A stretch of 22,618 nt of DNA. Source: an uncultured Coriobacteriaceae bacterium (lineage in GTDB: Bacteria > Actinomycetota > Coriobacteriia > Coriobacteriales > QAMH01). The stretch is taken from the NCBI GenBank assembly GCA_902783925.1, contig CACZSV010000180.1:1-22618 (forward strand), written 5' to 3'. Position 1 is the stretch's first letter. Each line of letters opens with the position of its first letter. Made by a program: the position numbers and the translations under genes. The notes under the pieces were generated by a model. The model had not been told where the DNA came from, did not search any database, and saw only the letters and a program-made list of their open reading frames with translations. Positions 1-9,390 of this stretch are shown here, piece by piece.

Positions 1-1
1 C

Positions 2-2260
2 AAAGCTGATCGGAGTGGCGGCGGCATCTACAATGGCAGTGAAGGCAATCTCACGGTTGAGAACTGCACAATCAGCAAGAATTCATCCAAGTCCGACGGC
101 GGCGCTTTGCACTCGTATGGCATGGCGACGTTGGCCGGCTGCACCATCAGCGAGAATACGTCGGAAGCGTGGGGCGGCGCCATTCGCGTTTGCGACAGCA
201 CCGTTACCATCAACGGCGGCACGATAACCAAGAATACCGCCAGCGGATTGGGCGGAGCCGTTTGCGTAAGCGACGACGGTACGCTAAACCTGAATGACGT
301 CGTGAGCATTACAGACAATACGGCATATAAAGGCGGCGGCGGCATATGGGTGGCCTCGAACTCGTCGGCCGTTAATGTTGGGTCGGGTGTTGTCGTCAAA
401 AACAACATAGCGAACAACATCTACCTTGCGTCCGGTAAGAAGATTAATGTGAGCGGGGCGTTGGCCGCTGGCACCGAGATAGGTGTAGCGATGGAGGACA
501 TATCGGGCACCTTCACCACGAACTATGCCAATACAAATTCCGGCGCCGAGCCCGATCAGTTCTTCCTCCCGGAGCCTGGCTTTTCAATTGCAAAAGACGA
601 CGCTGGTGAGGCGAAGGTCATAGCATCCAATTGGACGCTGCTCCAGAAGAAAATCGATGCTGCGAACGATGGTGACACCATCACGCTCGACACGGACTAT
701 CTGGGTGTCGACGAGAACGTAGCGTTGAGTATCCCCGCTGGCAAAACGATAGAAATCGATCTTAACGGCTTCAAGATTGACCGCCGGCGCTCCTCGTACA
801 CGGCTGATGGCGAAGTGATAACCGTGAACGGGCACTTAACCGTCACCGACAGGCTGAATAGCACGGCTGGCACGATTACGGGTGGCGATGGCGACTGCGG
901 CGGCATACGCGTTAACGGAGGAGGCAGCTTCAAGCTGCTGCGCGGCAACATCTTGAGTAATAAGGCCAAGGTCGGCGGTGGCGGCATACGCGTATTCGAG
1001 AACGGCACGTTGGAAATCACCGGCGGCTCGGTATCGGGAAACAGCTCCGAGGCGCAGGGCGGCGGCATCTACAACAGCGGAACCATGACCTATGCAGGCG
1101 CTGCAGTTTCAAAAAACTCCGCCACAAAAGAGGGCGGCGGCATCTACATAGAAAAAGGATCCGTAACTATTGCAAGCGGTGTTCCGGATGGTGCAGATGC
1201 CATATTCTCGAATTCGACGAAAACCAACGGTGGCGGCATATACGTGGCCGATGGCGCGCTTAGCATCGAAGATGGCAGCGCCCTGGTCAAGATTTCCTCG
1301 AATGTGGCCGAAGTCAACGGCGGCGGAATCTATATCGGGGGCGGCACGGTGACCATGAACGCCGGGGAGATTTCGGGCAACACGGCGGCCAACAACAAGG
1401 ATTTCGCTGAAGTAAACGAGGGCATGGGCGGCGGCGTTTATCTTGCTACGGGCGCCACGCTGAACCTGTATGGCGGCACTATCACAAAAAACGATGCGGC
1501 TTTTGATGGCGGTGGCATTTTCGTCGTCGGGGGCAGTGCGTTCAACGTGCAGGGATTCCCGTATGTGACGGGCAACACTGCAACTGTGGGCAAGAACATC
1601 TTGCTGTCGGCCAACCCGGACAGCACCGGTGCCTACGGCGCAATCACCGTGACGGGTGCGCTCACGGTGCAAGGCGATGGAGCGGCAAAGCTCGACGTCC
1701 TCACGCAGGACCATTCGAGACCGCTCACGTCTGGCTTTGCTGTAAGCGGCGATAGCGAAATAAAGTGCTTCACGACTAACGATGTCGACAACTCACATCT
1801 GGAAGAACGCGACAGCGAGCTCTACATCAAGAATTCCACGGCAGACCTGTGGGTTTCCAGTTGGGGAGAGCTGAAAAGTGCAATTAAGAAAGACAATAGA
1901 GATAAGGTTATCGGGCTTAGTAACGACATAGTCGCTGGTGATGATGACGAAAGCCAGAAAGTGGACATAGATGGAACCATCACGATAGAGCTCAACGGCT
2001 ACACCATCAACAGGAATCTCGAACACCCGGATGGCGGAGATGGACACGTCTTCAACGTTCGCGAAGATTCCACCTTAATCTTCGAGACAGTATTGGAACC
2101 GGCGCGATTATGGGCGGTTATGCAGACATTGGCGGTGGAATTTACATCGATACCGATGCCACTGTTAACACCTCAGACGTTGCCATTACCAACAACTGGA
2201 CGAATGACACGACGAGAAGCGGCGGCGGCGGTTTTCTCGTCAAGGGCACGCTCAACATGA
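2..2260 (+). CDS. Giant Pmp-like beta-helix surface protein, upstream part (5' cut by window, frameshifted near 2082)
   Basis: The frame is open from base 2, so the true start and any signal peptide lie before the window. The translation is a run of right-handed beta-helix repeats with GGGI(Y/W/R) and ISGN/ITKN motifs, like Chlamydia polymorphic outer-membrane protein (Pmp) repeats. It contains the end of one module, a full module from about 626 (starting SNWTLLQKKI, then a DLNG..IDRR strand) and the start of another at about 1856. Pmp-like character is lost after about 2082: frame 2 runs on to a stop at 2260 as low-complexity shadow sequence, while the repeat continues in frame 1 from CGA at 2083 (RDSIGTGAIMGGYADIGGG). 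One missing base, for example TTCCGA read as TTCGA, would restore the frame. With the downstream part, at least 3,080 residues are present. It is either a broken gene or a sequencing/assembly error. Function is inferred as surface adhesion. Confidence 0.85.
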   Translation, partial: KADRSGGGIYNGSEGNLTVENCTISKNSSKSDGGALHSYGMATLAGCTISENTSEAWGGAIRVCDSTVTINGGTITKNTASGLGGAVCVSDDGTLNLNDVVSITDNTAYKGGGGIWVASNSSAVNVGSGVVVKNNIANNIYLASGKKINVSGALAAGTEIGVAMEDISGTFTTNYANTNSGAEPDQFFLPEPGFSIAKDDAGEAKVIASNWTLLQKKIDAANDGDTITLDTDYLGVDENVALSIPAGKTIEIDLNGFKIDRRRSSYTADGEVITVNGHLTVTDRLNSTAGTITGGDGDCGGIRVNGGGSFKLLRGNILSNKAKVGGGGIRVFENGTLEITGGSVSGNSSEAQGGGIYNSGTMTYAGAAVSKNSATKEGGGIYIEKGSVTIASGVPDGADAIFSNSTKTNGGGIYVADGALSIEDGSALVKISSNVAEVNGGGIYIGGGTVTMNAGEISGNTAANNKDFAEVNEGMGGGVYLATGATLNLYGGTITKNDAAFDGGGIFVVGGSAFNVQGFPYVTGNTATVGKNILLSANPDSTGAYGAITVTGALTVQGDGAAKLDVLTQDHSRPLTSGFAVSGDSEIKCFTTNDVDNSHLEERDSELYIKNSTADLWVSSWGELKSAIKKDNRDKVIGLSNDIVAGDDDESQKVDIDGTITIELNGYTINRNLEHPDGGDGHVFNVREDSTLIFETVLEPARLWAVMQTLAVEFTSIPMPLLTPQTLPLPTTGRMTRREAAAAVFSSRARST

Positions 2261-5200
2261 CCGGTGGATCCGTCATCAGGAACGCTTCGGTAGCCCACGG
2301 CGGCGGAATCTATGTGGGGAAGGATGGCAAAGTGACGCTGACTGGCGTCATCGTTGCCCATAATGCATGCGAAGACGATGGCGGCGGTATATACACCATT
2401 GCCGAAGACAGTGATAGCGTGAGTATTAACACTAGTGTCATCAGGGATAACTGGTGCTATAGGAACGGCGGCGGAATACACGTATACGAATCGAGCTGCC
2501 TCGTTCGTCTTGTTGATTCTGACATTGTCGGCAATGGATGCCGCGAAGGGCATGGCGATACCCTAGGCGGCGGCATCTGCCTAGAAGACGGCAGGGTCGA
2601 CATGAAGGGCGGCTCGCTGTCGGGCAATCAGAGCAAGTCTGGCGGTGGCATCCATAACGACAACTGCGCGCTAACGCTTGACGGCGTGACCGTCTCGAAG
2701 AACAAGGCCTTTGACAGCGATGGCGGAGGCATTGCCATCGAGAGCAAAGGTACGCTCGGAGCTGTAAACTGCACCTTCTCGGAAAACGAAGCCCACGTGA
2801 ATGGCGGTGGCGTTTACGCCAACAAGAAGACGAAGCGAGCCGAATTGGAGGGTTGCACCTTCACCGGTAACAAGGCCGTGTCGGGTGGTGGCCTATATGC
2901 GGGCGGTACTACTACCGTCAAGGGCGCGACGATGAGCAAGAACGAGGCTACGCAGTACGGCGGAGGCATCTACCTACACGAAGACTCCACGCTGAGCCTT
3001 GACGGCAGCGCCACCGCTATTTCGATAAGCGCGAATAGGGCGGCGGCAAAAGGCGGCGGCATATGGGTTTCAGATGACGCTGACGACATAAACGCGAAAG
3101 GCGACATCGACGTTTTGAATAACGATGCGAACAGCGATTTGTTCCTGGAAGACGGAAAGAAGATCAAGGTTATCGGCGACCTTGCCGGTAGCCAGACGCG
3201 CGTCATCCTCGGCAACGGAACAGGCACTTTCACATCGGGTTTCCCGGGAAATAATCCCAGCATAGACCCTGGTGACTACTTTCTCGCACAGGATGGGTAT
3301 GCGGTCATCCCCGACGGGAACGGCGAAGGGCAGGTCGTTTCCTCTGATTGGTCGCTGCTGCAACGGAAGATAAACGAGACGCCTGATGGGGGAACTCTGA
3401 AGCTCGAGGGAGAATTCGATAGGGACTGGAAGGCTGCGCCGCAAAACTTGGCGCTCTACATTTCCTCTGGGAAGACCATCACCCTCGATCTGAACGGGCA
3501 CACGATCGACCGCGCTCGTTCGGAGTACGGTGAAGGCGGCGAGGTGTTCACCGTTGACGGCACGCTCACGCTTGTCGATACAAGCGAAGGGGACGCCGGC
3601 AAAGTAATCGGCGGCTACGGCCAGGGCGGCGGAGCCGTTGTGAACGACGGTGGCACACTCATCCTGGCTGGTGGCAACATCACCGGCAATAAGGCGAAGA
3701 TAGGTGGTGGTGTGCTGGTCAATGCAGGTGGCGAGCTCGTCGTGAGCGGCTGCGTCATAACGGCCAACCATGCAACCGAAACTGGTGGAGGCGTTTACAG
3801 CTATGGCACGACGCATGTGACTGGCGGCAGCATAACTGCAAACGAAGCAGTGAATAGCGCTGGCGGCATCGGGTTTTCCCCAAGCAGCGTATTCTGCGTG
3901 AGCGACAATCCTCAGATAACGGACAACCTGGCCCCGGTGGGCAAGAACGTCCTGATTCCAGGAAGCGATAACGAGCAGAGCGGTGTCATAAATGTGTCGG
4001 GTGCTTTGAGCGCAAGCGCCAAGATCGACGTCGTCACGCAGGATGCAAACAGTGCTCTGACGAGAGGGCTTACAGCCAATGGTGGGCTGACCGATGCGCA
4101 GGCGCTCGGCGTGTTCAGCTATAACGGTGCCAGCGACAAGCTGGAAGTGAGAGATCAGAGCGGTGAGCTCTTCCTCATACAAGCGCAGGCGGATGTTACG
4201 GTGAGCGATTGGCAGGCGCTTCAGAATGCCATTGACGCGCCGGAGAATCAGGGCAAGGTCATCGCCCTCGCCAAGGACATCACCGCGGGCGGAGGTGACG
4301 ATCGCCTTTGGCTCAAAGGCAAGAACGTGATCATCGACCTGAACGGCTACCAGCTCGACCGGCATCTCGATGAGTCCGATAGCGACGGTCACGTGTTTGA
4401 ACTCTCGGATAATTCCACGCTTACCATTCGCGATAGCGCTGGCACAGGCAGAATCACGGGCGGCTACGCAGAGCACGGTGGTGCCATCAACATCCATGAG
4501 GGATCCGTCTGCAATATCGAGGGCGGCGCCATAACCGGTAACCGCGCGAGCGACGAGGGCGGCGCCATCTACGTCTACGGCACGTTGAATATGACCGGTG
4601 GAAGCATCGCGCGCAACAGCGCCGAATCGGCCGGTGGAATATACGTTCATGAGAATGGCACCGCCATCCTTGCTAATGTGACGTTAACCAATAACAAAGC
4701 AAGCAAATGGGGCGGCGGGGCTATCAACAACAAGGGCGTGGCTACGCTCGAATCATGTGTCATCCGCGACAATAGCGCCGGCAACGAGGGCGGCGGAATA
4801 TACAATGGCTCCAAAGAGCTCACGCTTAGAAACTGTACGATCTCAGAGAATTCCGCGCCGGGCGGTGGCGGCATTTGCTGCTTTGGCGCGGTGACGATGG
4901 AAAACACCAAGATTTCCGGCAACCACGCGGGCGACGTCGGTGGCGGCATTGACGCGCATGGCACGCTGAACGTTACCGGGGGCGAATTCTCGGGCAATTC
5001 TGGCGGGGACGCCGGTGGTATTTATATCAGCGGCGGCACTATTACGCTTACGAATGTGAGTATTCATGATAACTGGGGAAGCGGTGGGGGAGCCCTTAAC
5101 AACAAGACGGGCACGGCCACGCTTACCGGATGCACGATTCAGGCTAACTCCTCCGCTAACGAGGGCGGCGCCCTCTTTGTTGGCAGTGGCAGCTCTGGCA

Positions 5201-5780
5201 CCACGCTCGATACCTGCACCTTGGACAACAATCATGCTGGTGGAGACGGCGGCGCCATATGCGCGTATGGCCCTGCGGCCCTCACCAATTGCACGCTTAC
5301 GTCCAATAAGACGGATCACGCGGGCGGTGCACTGCTCGTGCATAGCGGCACGAGCACTGTGACCAACACCACGATGGAGAAGAACGAAGCAGCGACGCTC
5401 GGTGGCGGCGCCTACGTCAACGACGGCTCCACATTGAGCCTTGTTGGCGGCACTATCACAAATAACACAGCAACCGAAGGCGGCGACGGCGTCTGGATAT
5501 CTGGCGGGTCTGGCGCGTTCAACATTCAGGGCGCGGTTACCGTGAGCGATAACAACGGCTCGAGCGATGTATACGTGTCCAGTGGCAAGAGAATTACCGT
5601 GACGGGTCCTCTTTGGGACGAAAACGGCGTATCCGCTACGGTGGGCGTGTATATCCCAGACGGAGTAGGCGTGGTATTTACCAGCGGGTTTGCGGATACA
5701 AATCCCAATTCCGATCCAGCGGCCTTTTTCAAGTCGGACGAAGGGTATGCTGTGTATTTGGAAGGCAGCGAAGCGTCGAC
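626..5780 (+). repeat. Four long beta-helix modules with alternating end caps
   Basis: Modules begin at about 626, 1856, 3343 and 4204 with an S(N/S/D)W..L(Q/K).AI-type helix, then a DLNG..IDR strand, a TLT(I/V).D(S/T) strand, an I(T/M)GG(Y/D) turn and many GG(G/A)I coils (about 40 such motifs in the window). Two kinds of module ending alternate. Type A has GK(K/R)I.V.G.L, a (T/S)GF or TNYA stretch, then a PD/DP..FF or YFL segment; it lies near 420-600, 3130-3330 and 5570-5760. Type B has KN(I/V)L, a (I/V)(T/N)V(T/S)GAL strand, then DV(L/V)TQD; it lies near 1590-1840 and 3940-4190. The order is A, B, A, B, A. This points to growth by duplication of a two-module unit. Confidence 0.7.
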
Positions 5781-8700
5781 GAAGAAACGCGATATCGACA
5801 TTAACCCATTTGTTGATCCCGGTCTCCAGGTCAATCGCTATTACAACGAACTCACCGGTAACAATTGGATGTCCGGCATCGCTGGCCAGCGCTATCTCAA
5901 CGAGATCAATATTCCTGGTACGCACGACTCGGGCACGAGAAGCGTCGAGGGCAACGTAAGCACCGGCAATTTGATGGATTATGCGTTCTTTGCCGGCTTT
6001 GTGGTGCTTGGTCCATTAATTCTTCCGCAGGTCGTCGCGAATTACTGCGCGAAATTCGCAAAATGCCAATCGCGTTTCATCGACGAACAACTCGAAGATG
6101 GCATTCGCTCCCTCGACATTCGTTTGGATACCTATTATTGCGAGCCCTGGTACCCGCCGAACAAACATGACAACGGGGAAGACCTGTACGTGCTCCATGG
6201 CAAGGAGAAGATGACCGGATCCTACTTTGCCAAGGACCACAATGATGACTACCTGACGTTCGATACTGTGCTGACATGGATAAAGGATTTCCTTGAAAAG
6301 CACCCCAGCGAGACCGTCATCATGAGCGTGCAGATCGACAGCGTCGACGACGTGTACGATGAGGGCATGGCACGCATCGTGAAACACCTGCGCAAGCTCG
6401 AAGGCGAGGTCAATCCCGCTACCGGAAAATCATACCTGTATCTGGAAGATGGGGTGTTCGGGAAGAGATATTCGGGGTATCCGCAGCTGAAAGACTGCCG
6501 CGGGCAGATCGTCTTGCAGTGCGGCGACAGCGATGCCGACATACTGGGCGGCCTGGTGAAGGGCGCGGGTTTAACGCGCGTTGATGGGCCCGAAGGCGAC
6601 TATCACGACAATGCCGAACAGAAGATTTTTAACCTGACAAATTTCTATGCCGATCACGGGAACGAGGACTTGCCGGCTGACGTGCGTCAACATCTGGACT
6701 ACTACTATTCCGTGAGCACGAACGGCACCGATACGCGCATTCCCCCGCGGACAACGCCACTCGAAATTGCCGACGATGTGCTGGATGCAATGTTTGGCGA
6801 GAACGGTCTCATCATCGACAAGACGGGCAAGTTCCTCGGCCTCATCAATATGGATGATGAGAACGCGCGTGTCAGCAAGATCGTATGGTCTTCGAACTTC
6901 TTCAGCGCTTTGGGGTACTGTACCGTTACAGTGAAGTCGGGAATCGACGAGGCCGACACGAAGAGCTACTCTGTGCCCTACGGCACGAAGATTCCCATTC
7001 CAGAGTGCGTGTACGCCAACCCAATCGCGCCCGGCAAGTACTTCCATAGCTGGGAGGGAAAGCTTGACAATTCGATAAGCGGGCACACTTGGTACAGCGA
7101 GCCTGGCGAAACATGGATCGTTACCGGCGACACTACGTTTACGGCGCAATGGGGCGATCAGCAGACGCCCGTGACTGTGCTGTGGCATGATGCACAAGAC
7201 GCGGACAATTTGCGCCCGTCTGAGCTAAGCGTGACGGCTGGTGGCGTTGCTTATTCGATCGAAGCTACGAAGAATTGGCGTCTTGCGATTCCCGGAGATG
7301 TGAAGCCAGCCGATCTTGCCGTGTCGTGGGACAAGATTGACGATGGCACGTATGCGTGCGATATCAAAGCGAGTGAAGTGGGAAGCAAAATCATCATCGA
7401 GCTCACCCATACGCCCGATGTCGAACCTGTTCGGATACAGGGCACGGTGAACTGGGTCGATGATGACGATGCGGAACATAAACGCCCCGAAAACGTCACT
7501 TTGCGGCTGCTTGCAAACGGCAGCCTGGTGGATTCGAAGGTCGTCAGGGCCGAAGATGGCTGGGCATTCGATTTTGGTGAATACAATCCCTATAGAGATG
7601 GTGAGAAAGTAACCTACACTATTACCGAAGAAGATGTCGACGACTATTCGCACTATGTAAAAGGCTACGAAGTCACAAATGTCCTCAGAAGCTCTAAGAA
7701 CCTGACGGAAATCAGCGGATTGGTGATGTGGGTCGATGGCGACGATGCCCAGGGCAAGCGTCCTGACGGCGTGACTGTTAATCTGCTTAAAGATGGCGAG
7801 CAAATCGCAACGCAATCCGTAACTGAGGACGCATCGGGTTCCTGGCCCATCAGTTTCTCGGTGCAGAATGTCGATGACCTGAGTAATTATTCGGTAACTG
7901 AAGACAAAGTCGATGGGTACAAGTCTACAGTGCTTGGTTTTGACAATGTCGGCGGGATTCTATTTGTCGTCAACACAATCGATGGACATGAGCATACTCC
8001 GCAAACAATCACGATGCCAATTTTGCCCGCTACGTGTACGCAAGACGGAAGCCGCTTTGTCGCTGAATACTGCACCGAATGCGGTGAGGTATTATCCAGA
8101 ACGACAGAGACGATCCCCGCTCTTGGTCACGAATGGGGCAACTGGCATACGGTAAAAGAGGCGACGCTGACCGAGATGGGAGAGGAATCGAGGACCTGCA
8201 GCCGCTGCGGCGAGGAGCAAAGCCGCGTAATTCCCAAGACTGGCCATGTGCATGCGCTTGTGCATATTGATGAAGTACCAGCAACCTGCACCGAAAACGG
8301 CATCAAGGCTCACTGGAAGTGTGCGGGCGGTGACGATCCGTGCGGCCTTCTGTTCATGGATAAGGCCGCGACCGAATGGGTGCACGAAGAGGGCGTGGTT
8401 GAGCATGCTCTCGGGCATGACTGGGGCGAGCCCGTCTATACCTGGAGCAGCGACAATTCATCTGTTACGGCTACGCGCGCATGCAAACATGATGCAGTGC
8501 ATGTGGAGACGGAAACGGTTTTGGCGACCCGGCAGGTAAAAGAAGAGTCAACCTGCACGCAGGCTGGCGTAGCGACATGGACATCCGCGAGCTTCGAAAA
8601 CGAAGCATTCGAGGTTCAGGTGAAAGATGGAGAGCTCCCCGCGCTCGGGCATGACTGGGGTGAGTGGGAGGTCATGACGCCCGCGACCGAGACTGAAGAC

Positions 8701-9252
8701 GGCCTCGAGCAGCGCATATGCGCCCGTTGCGGGGAGGTCGAGACTCGCGTCATCGCCGCTGCGGTTGAATATCGCTACGTCGGGACCGATGGTCTGTCTT
8801 GGACGAAGGGCGGCAGCGAAGCCCTCACGTTTACGTTCAAACGCTCGCTTGCAGACGAAACGACCTTCAGTCACTTTACCGGAATCATGGTCGATGGCGT
8901 TGCGCTTCCCGGGTCGAGCGATTCAGGTGAGCCAAACTACACGGCCAGATCCGGCAGCGTCGTGGTTGACTTGCAGCCGGCGTATCTCGAGACGCTCGGC
9001 GAGGGCCACCATGAGATGAATGCGCTCTTCGACGATGGCAGTGCATCGGCAACGTTTGCCGTGACTGCGGGCTCGCCTGCCAGCTCAGGCGACGATGGGT
9101 CCAGCGACGGCAATGCCCAGCAGAAGGCCGCCGGTAAGGCGGTGACCAGGACCGGCGACACGCAATCTGGGGCCACGTTGCTCGCGATGGCCCTGATGGC
9201 CGCTTTGGCGATTGCAACGCTTCTGATAGCAAGGCGTATGCGTAAAGAATAG
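2110..9252 (+). CDS. Giant Pmp-like beta-helix surface protein, downstream part with PI-PLC X domain, Cna_B-like and Cys-pair modules and wall-anchor tail
   Basis: This continues the preceding gene after the frameshift. Homology begins at 2083, and the ATG at 2110 has no ribosome binding site, so it is probably not a real start. Order, numbering from 2110: residues 1-1215, Pmp-like beta-helix; about 1245-1600, a phosphatidylinositol-specific phospholipase C X domain with NIPGTHDSG (His1272), QLEDGIRSLDIRL (Asp1336) and LYVLHGKE (His1363); about 1604-1684, an InlB/Listeria-Bacteroides-type repeat ending TFTAQWG; about 1687-1955, one weak and two clear Cna_B-like modules (WVDDDDAEHKRP, WVDGDDAQGKRP); about 1959-2217, repeated CxxCG/ALGHxWG modules; 2218-2319, a membrane-proximal domain typical of Gram-positive surface proteins; then TRTGD (2346-2350), a hydrophobic helix and RRMRKE. 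Members of the PI-PLC family cleave phosphatidylinositol or GPI anchors; activity and substrate here are inferred. The hydrophobic tail could instead be a plain transmembrane anchor. Confidence 0.88.
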   Translation: MGGYADIGGGIYIDTDATVNTSDVAITNNWTNDTTRSGGGGFLVKGTLNMTGGSVIRNASVAHGGGIYVGKDGKVTLTGVIVAHNACEDDGGGIYTIAEDSDSVSINTSVIRDNWCYRNGGGIHVYESSCLVRLVDSDIVGNGCREGHGDTLGGGICLEDGRVDMKGGSLSGNQSKSGGGIHNDNCALTLDGVTVSKNKAFDSDGGGIAIESKGTLGAVNCTFSENEAHVNGGGVYANKKTKRAELEGCTFTGNKAVSGGGLYAGGTTTVKGATMSKNEATQYGGGIYLHEDSTLSLDGSATAISISANRAAAKGGGIWVSDDADDINAKGDIDVLNNDANSDLFLEDGKKIKVIGDLAGSQTRVILGNGTGTFTSGFPGNNPSIDPGDYFLAQDGYAVIPDGNGEGQVVSSDWSLLQRKINETPDGGTLKLEGEFDRDWKAAPQNLALYISSGKTITLDLNGHTIDRARSEYGEGGEVFTVDGTLTLVDTSEGDAGKVIGGYGQGGGAVVNDGGTLILAGGNITGNKAKIGGGVLVNAGGELVVSGCVITANHATETGGGVYSYGTTHVTGGSITANEAVNSAGGIGFSPSSVFCVSDNPQITDNLAPVGKNVLIPGSDNEQSGVINVSGALSASAKIDVVTQDANSALTRGLTANGGLTDAQALGVFSYNGASDKLEVRDQSGELFLIQAQADVTVSDWQALQNAIDAPENQGKVIALAKDITAGGGDDRLWLKGKNVIIDLNGYQLDRHLDESDSDGHVFELSDNSTLTIRDSAGTGRITGGYAEHGGAINIHEGSVCNIEGGAITGNRASDEGGAIYVYGTLNMTGGSIARNSAESAGGIYVHENGTAILANVTLTNNKASKWGGGAINNKGVATLESCVIRDNSAGNEGGGIYNGSKELTLRNCTISENSAPGGGGICCFGAVTMENTKISGNHAGDVGGGIDAHGTLNVTGGEFSGNSGGDAGGIYISGGTITLTNVSIHDNWGSGGGALNNKTGTATLTGCTIQANSSANEGGALFVGSGSSGTTLDTCTLDNNHAGGDGGAICAYGPAALTNCTLTSNKTDHAGGALLVHSGTSTVTNTTMEKNEAATLGGGAYVNDGSTLSLVGGTITNNTATEGGDGVWISGGSGAFNIQGAVTVSDNNGSSDVYVSSGKRITVTGPLWDENGVSATVGVYIPDGVGVVFTSGFADTNPNSDPAAFFKSDEGYAVYLEGSEASTKKRDIDINPFVDPGLQVNRYYNELTGNNWMSGIAGQRYLNEINIPGTHDSGTRSVEGNVSTGNLMDYAFFAGFVVLGPLILPQVVANYCAKFAKCQSRFIDEQLEDGIRSLDIRLDTYYCEPWYPPNKHDNGEDLYVLHGKEKMTGSYFAKDHNDDYLTFDTVLTWIKDFLEKHPSETVIMSVQIDSVDDVYDEGMARIVKHLRKLEGEVNPATGKSYLYLEDGVFGKRYSGYPQLKDCRGQIVLQCGDSDADILGGLVKGAGLTRVDGPEGDYHDNAEQKIFNLTNFYADHGNEDLPADVRQHLDYYYSVSTNGTDTRIPPRTTPLEIADDVLDAMFGENGLIIDKTGKFLGLINMDDENARVSKIVWSSNFFSALGYCTVTVKSGIDEADTKSYSVPYGTKIPIPECVYANPIAPGKYFHSWEGKLDNSISGHTWYSEPGETWIVTGDTTFTAQWGDQQTPVTVLWHDAQDADNLRPSELSVTAGGVAYSIEATKNWRLAIPGDVKPADLAVSWDKIDDGTYACDIKASEVGSKIIIELTHTPDVEPVRIQGTVNWVDDDDAEHKRPENVTLRLLANGSLVDSKVVRAEDGWAFDFGEYNPYRDGEKVTYTITEEDVDDYSHYVKGYEVTNVLRSSKNLTEISGLVMWVDGDDAQGKRPDGVTVNLLKDGEQIATQSVTEDASGSWPISFSVQNVDDLSNYSVTEDKVDGYKSTVLGFDNVGGILFVVNTIDGHEHTPQTITMPILPATCTQDGSRFVAEYCTECGEVLSRTTETIPALGHEWGNWHTVKEATLTEMGEESRTCSRCGEEQSRVIPKTGHVHALVHIDEVPATCTENGIKAHWKCAGGDDPCGLLFMDKAATEWVHEEGVVEHALGHDWGEPVYTWSSDNSSVTATRACKHDAVHVETETVLATRQVKEESTCTQAGVATWTSASFENEAFEVQVKDGELPALGHDWGEWEVMTPATETEDGLEQRICARCGEVETRVIAAAVEYRYVGTDGLSWTKGGSEALTFTFKRSLADETTFSHFTGIMVDGVALPGSSDSGEPNYTARSGSVVVDLQPAYLETLGEGHHEMNALFDDGSASATFAVTAGSPASSGDDGSSDGNAQQKAAGKAVTRTGDTQSGATLLAMALMAALAIATLLIARRMRKE

Positions 9253-9281
9253 CCGGGGAGGCAAGGGGGCACAGACGCTCA

Positions 9282-9308
9282 GACATTGGGGAATACTCCC
9301 CCAATGTC
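9282..9308. terminator. Inverted repeat downstream of the surface-protein gene
   Basis: Perfect 10-bp arms GACATTGGGG / CCCCAATGTC surround a 7-nt loop, 30 bp after the TAG stop. It may be the transcription terminator of the surface gene, but no T-run follows, so it could also be a protein-binding palindrome. Confidence 0.45.
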
Positions 9309-9390
9309 CAGCCCAACGGTTGCAGAGCGGGCGACCAGGAGAGCGTCCCTATCGAGAGGCTCTGACATCCCAATCACAGCGTTTCTCCTG

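Noticed and set aside
2074..2090. Phase-variable switch or programmed frameshift
   Set aside because: No homopolymer, tandem repeat or slippery heptamer is present at the frame change.
3070..4650. Long minus-strand open frame (526 codons) inside the surface-protein gene
   Set aside because: It is a shadow of the repetitive, stop-poor plus-strand gene, with no recognisable domains, while the plus strand has clear beta-helix motifs.
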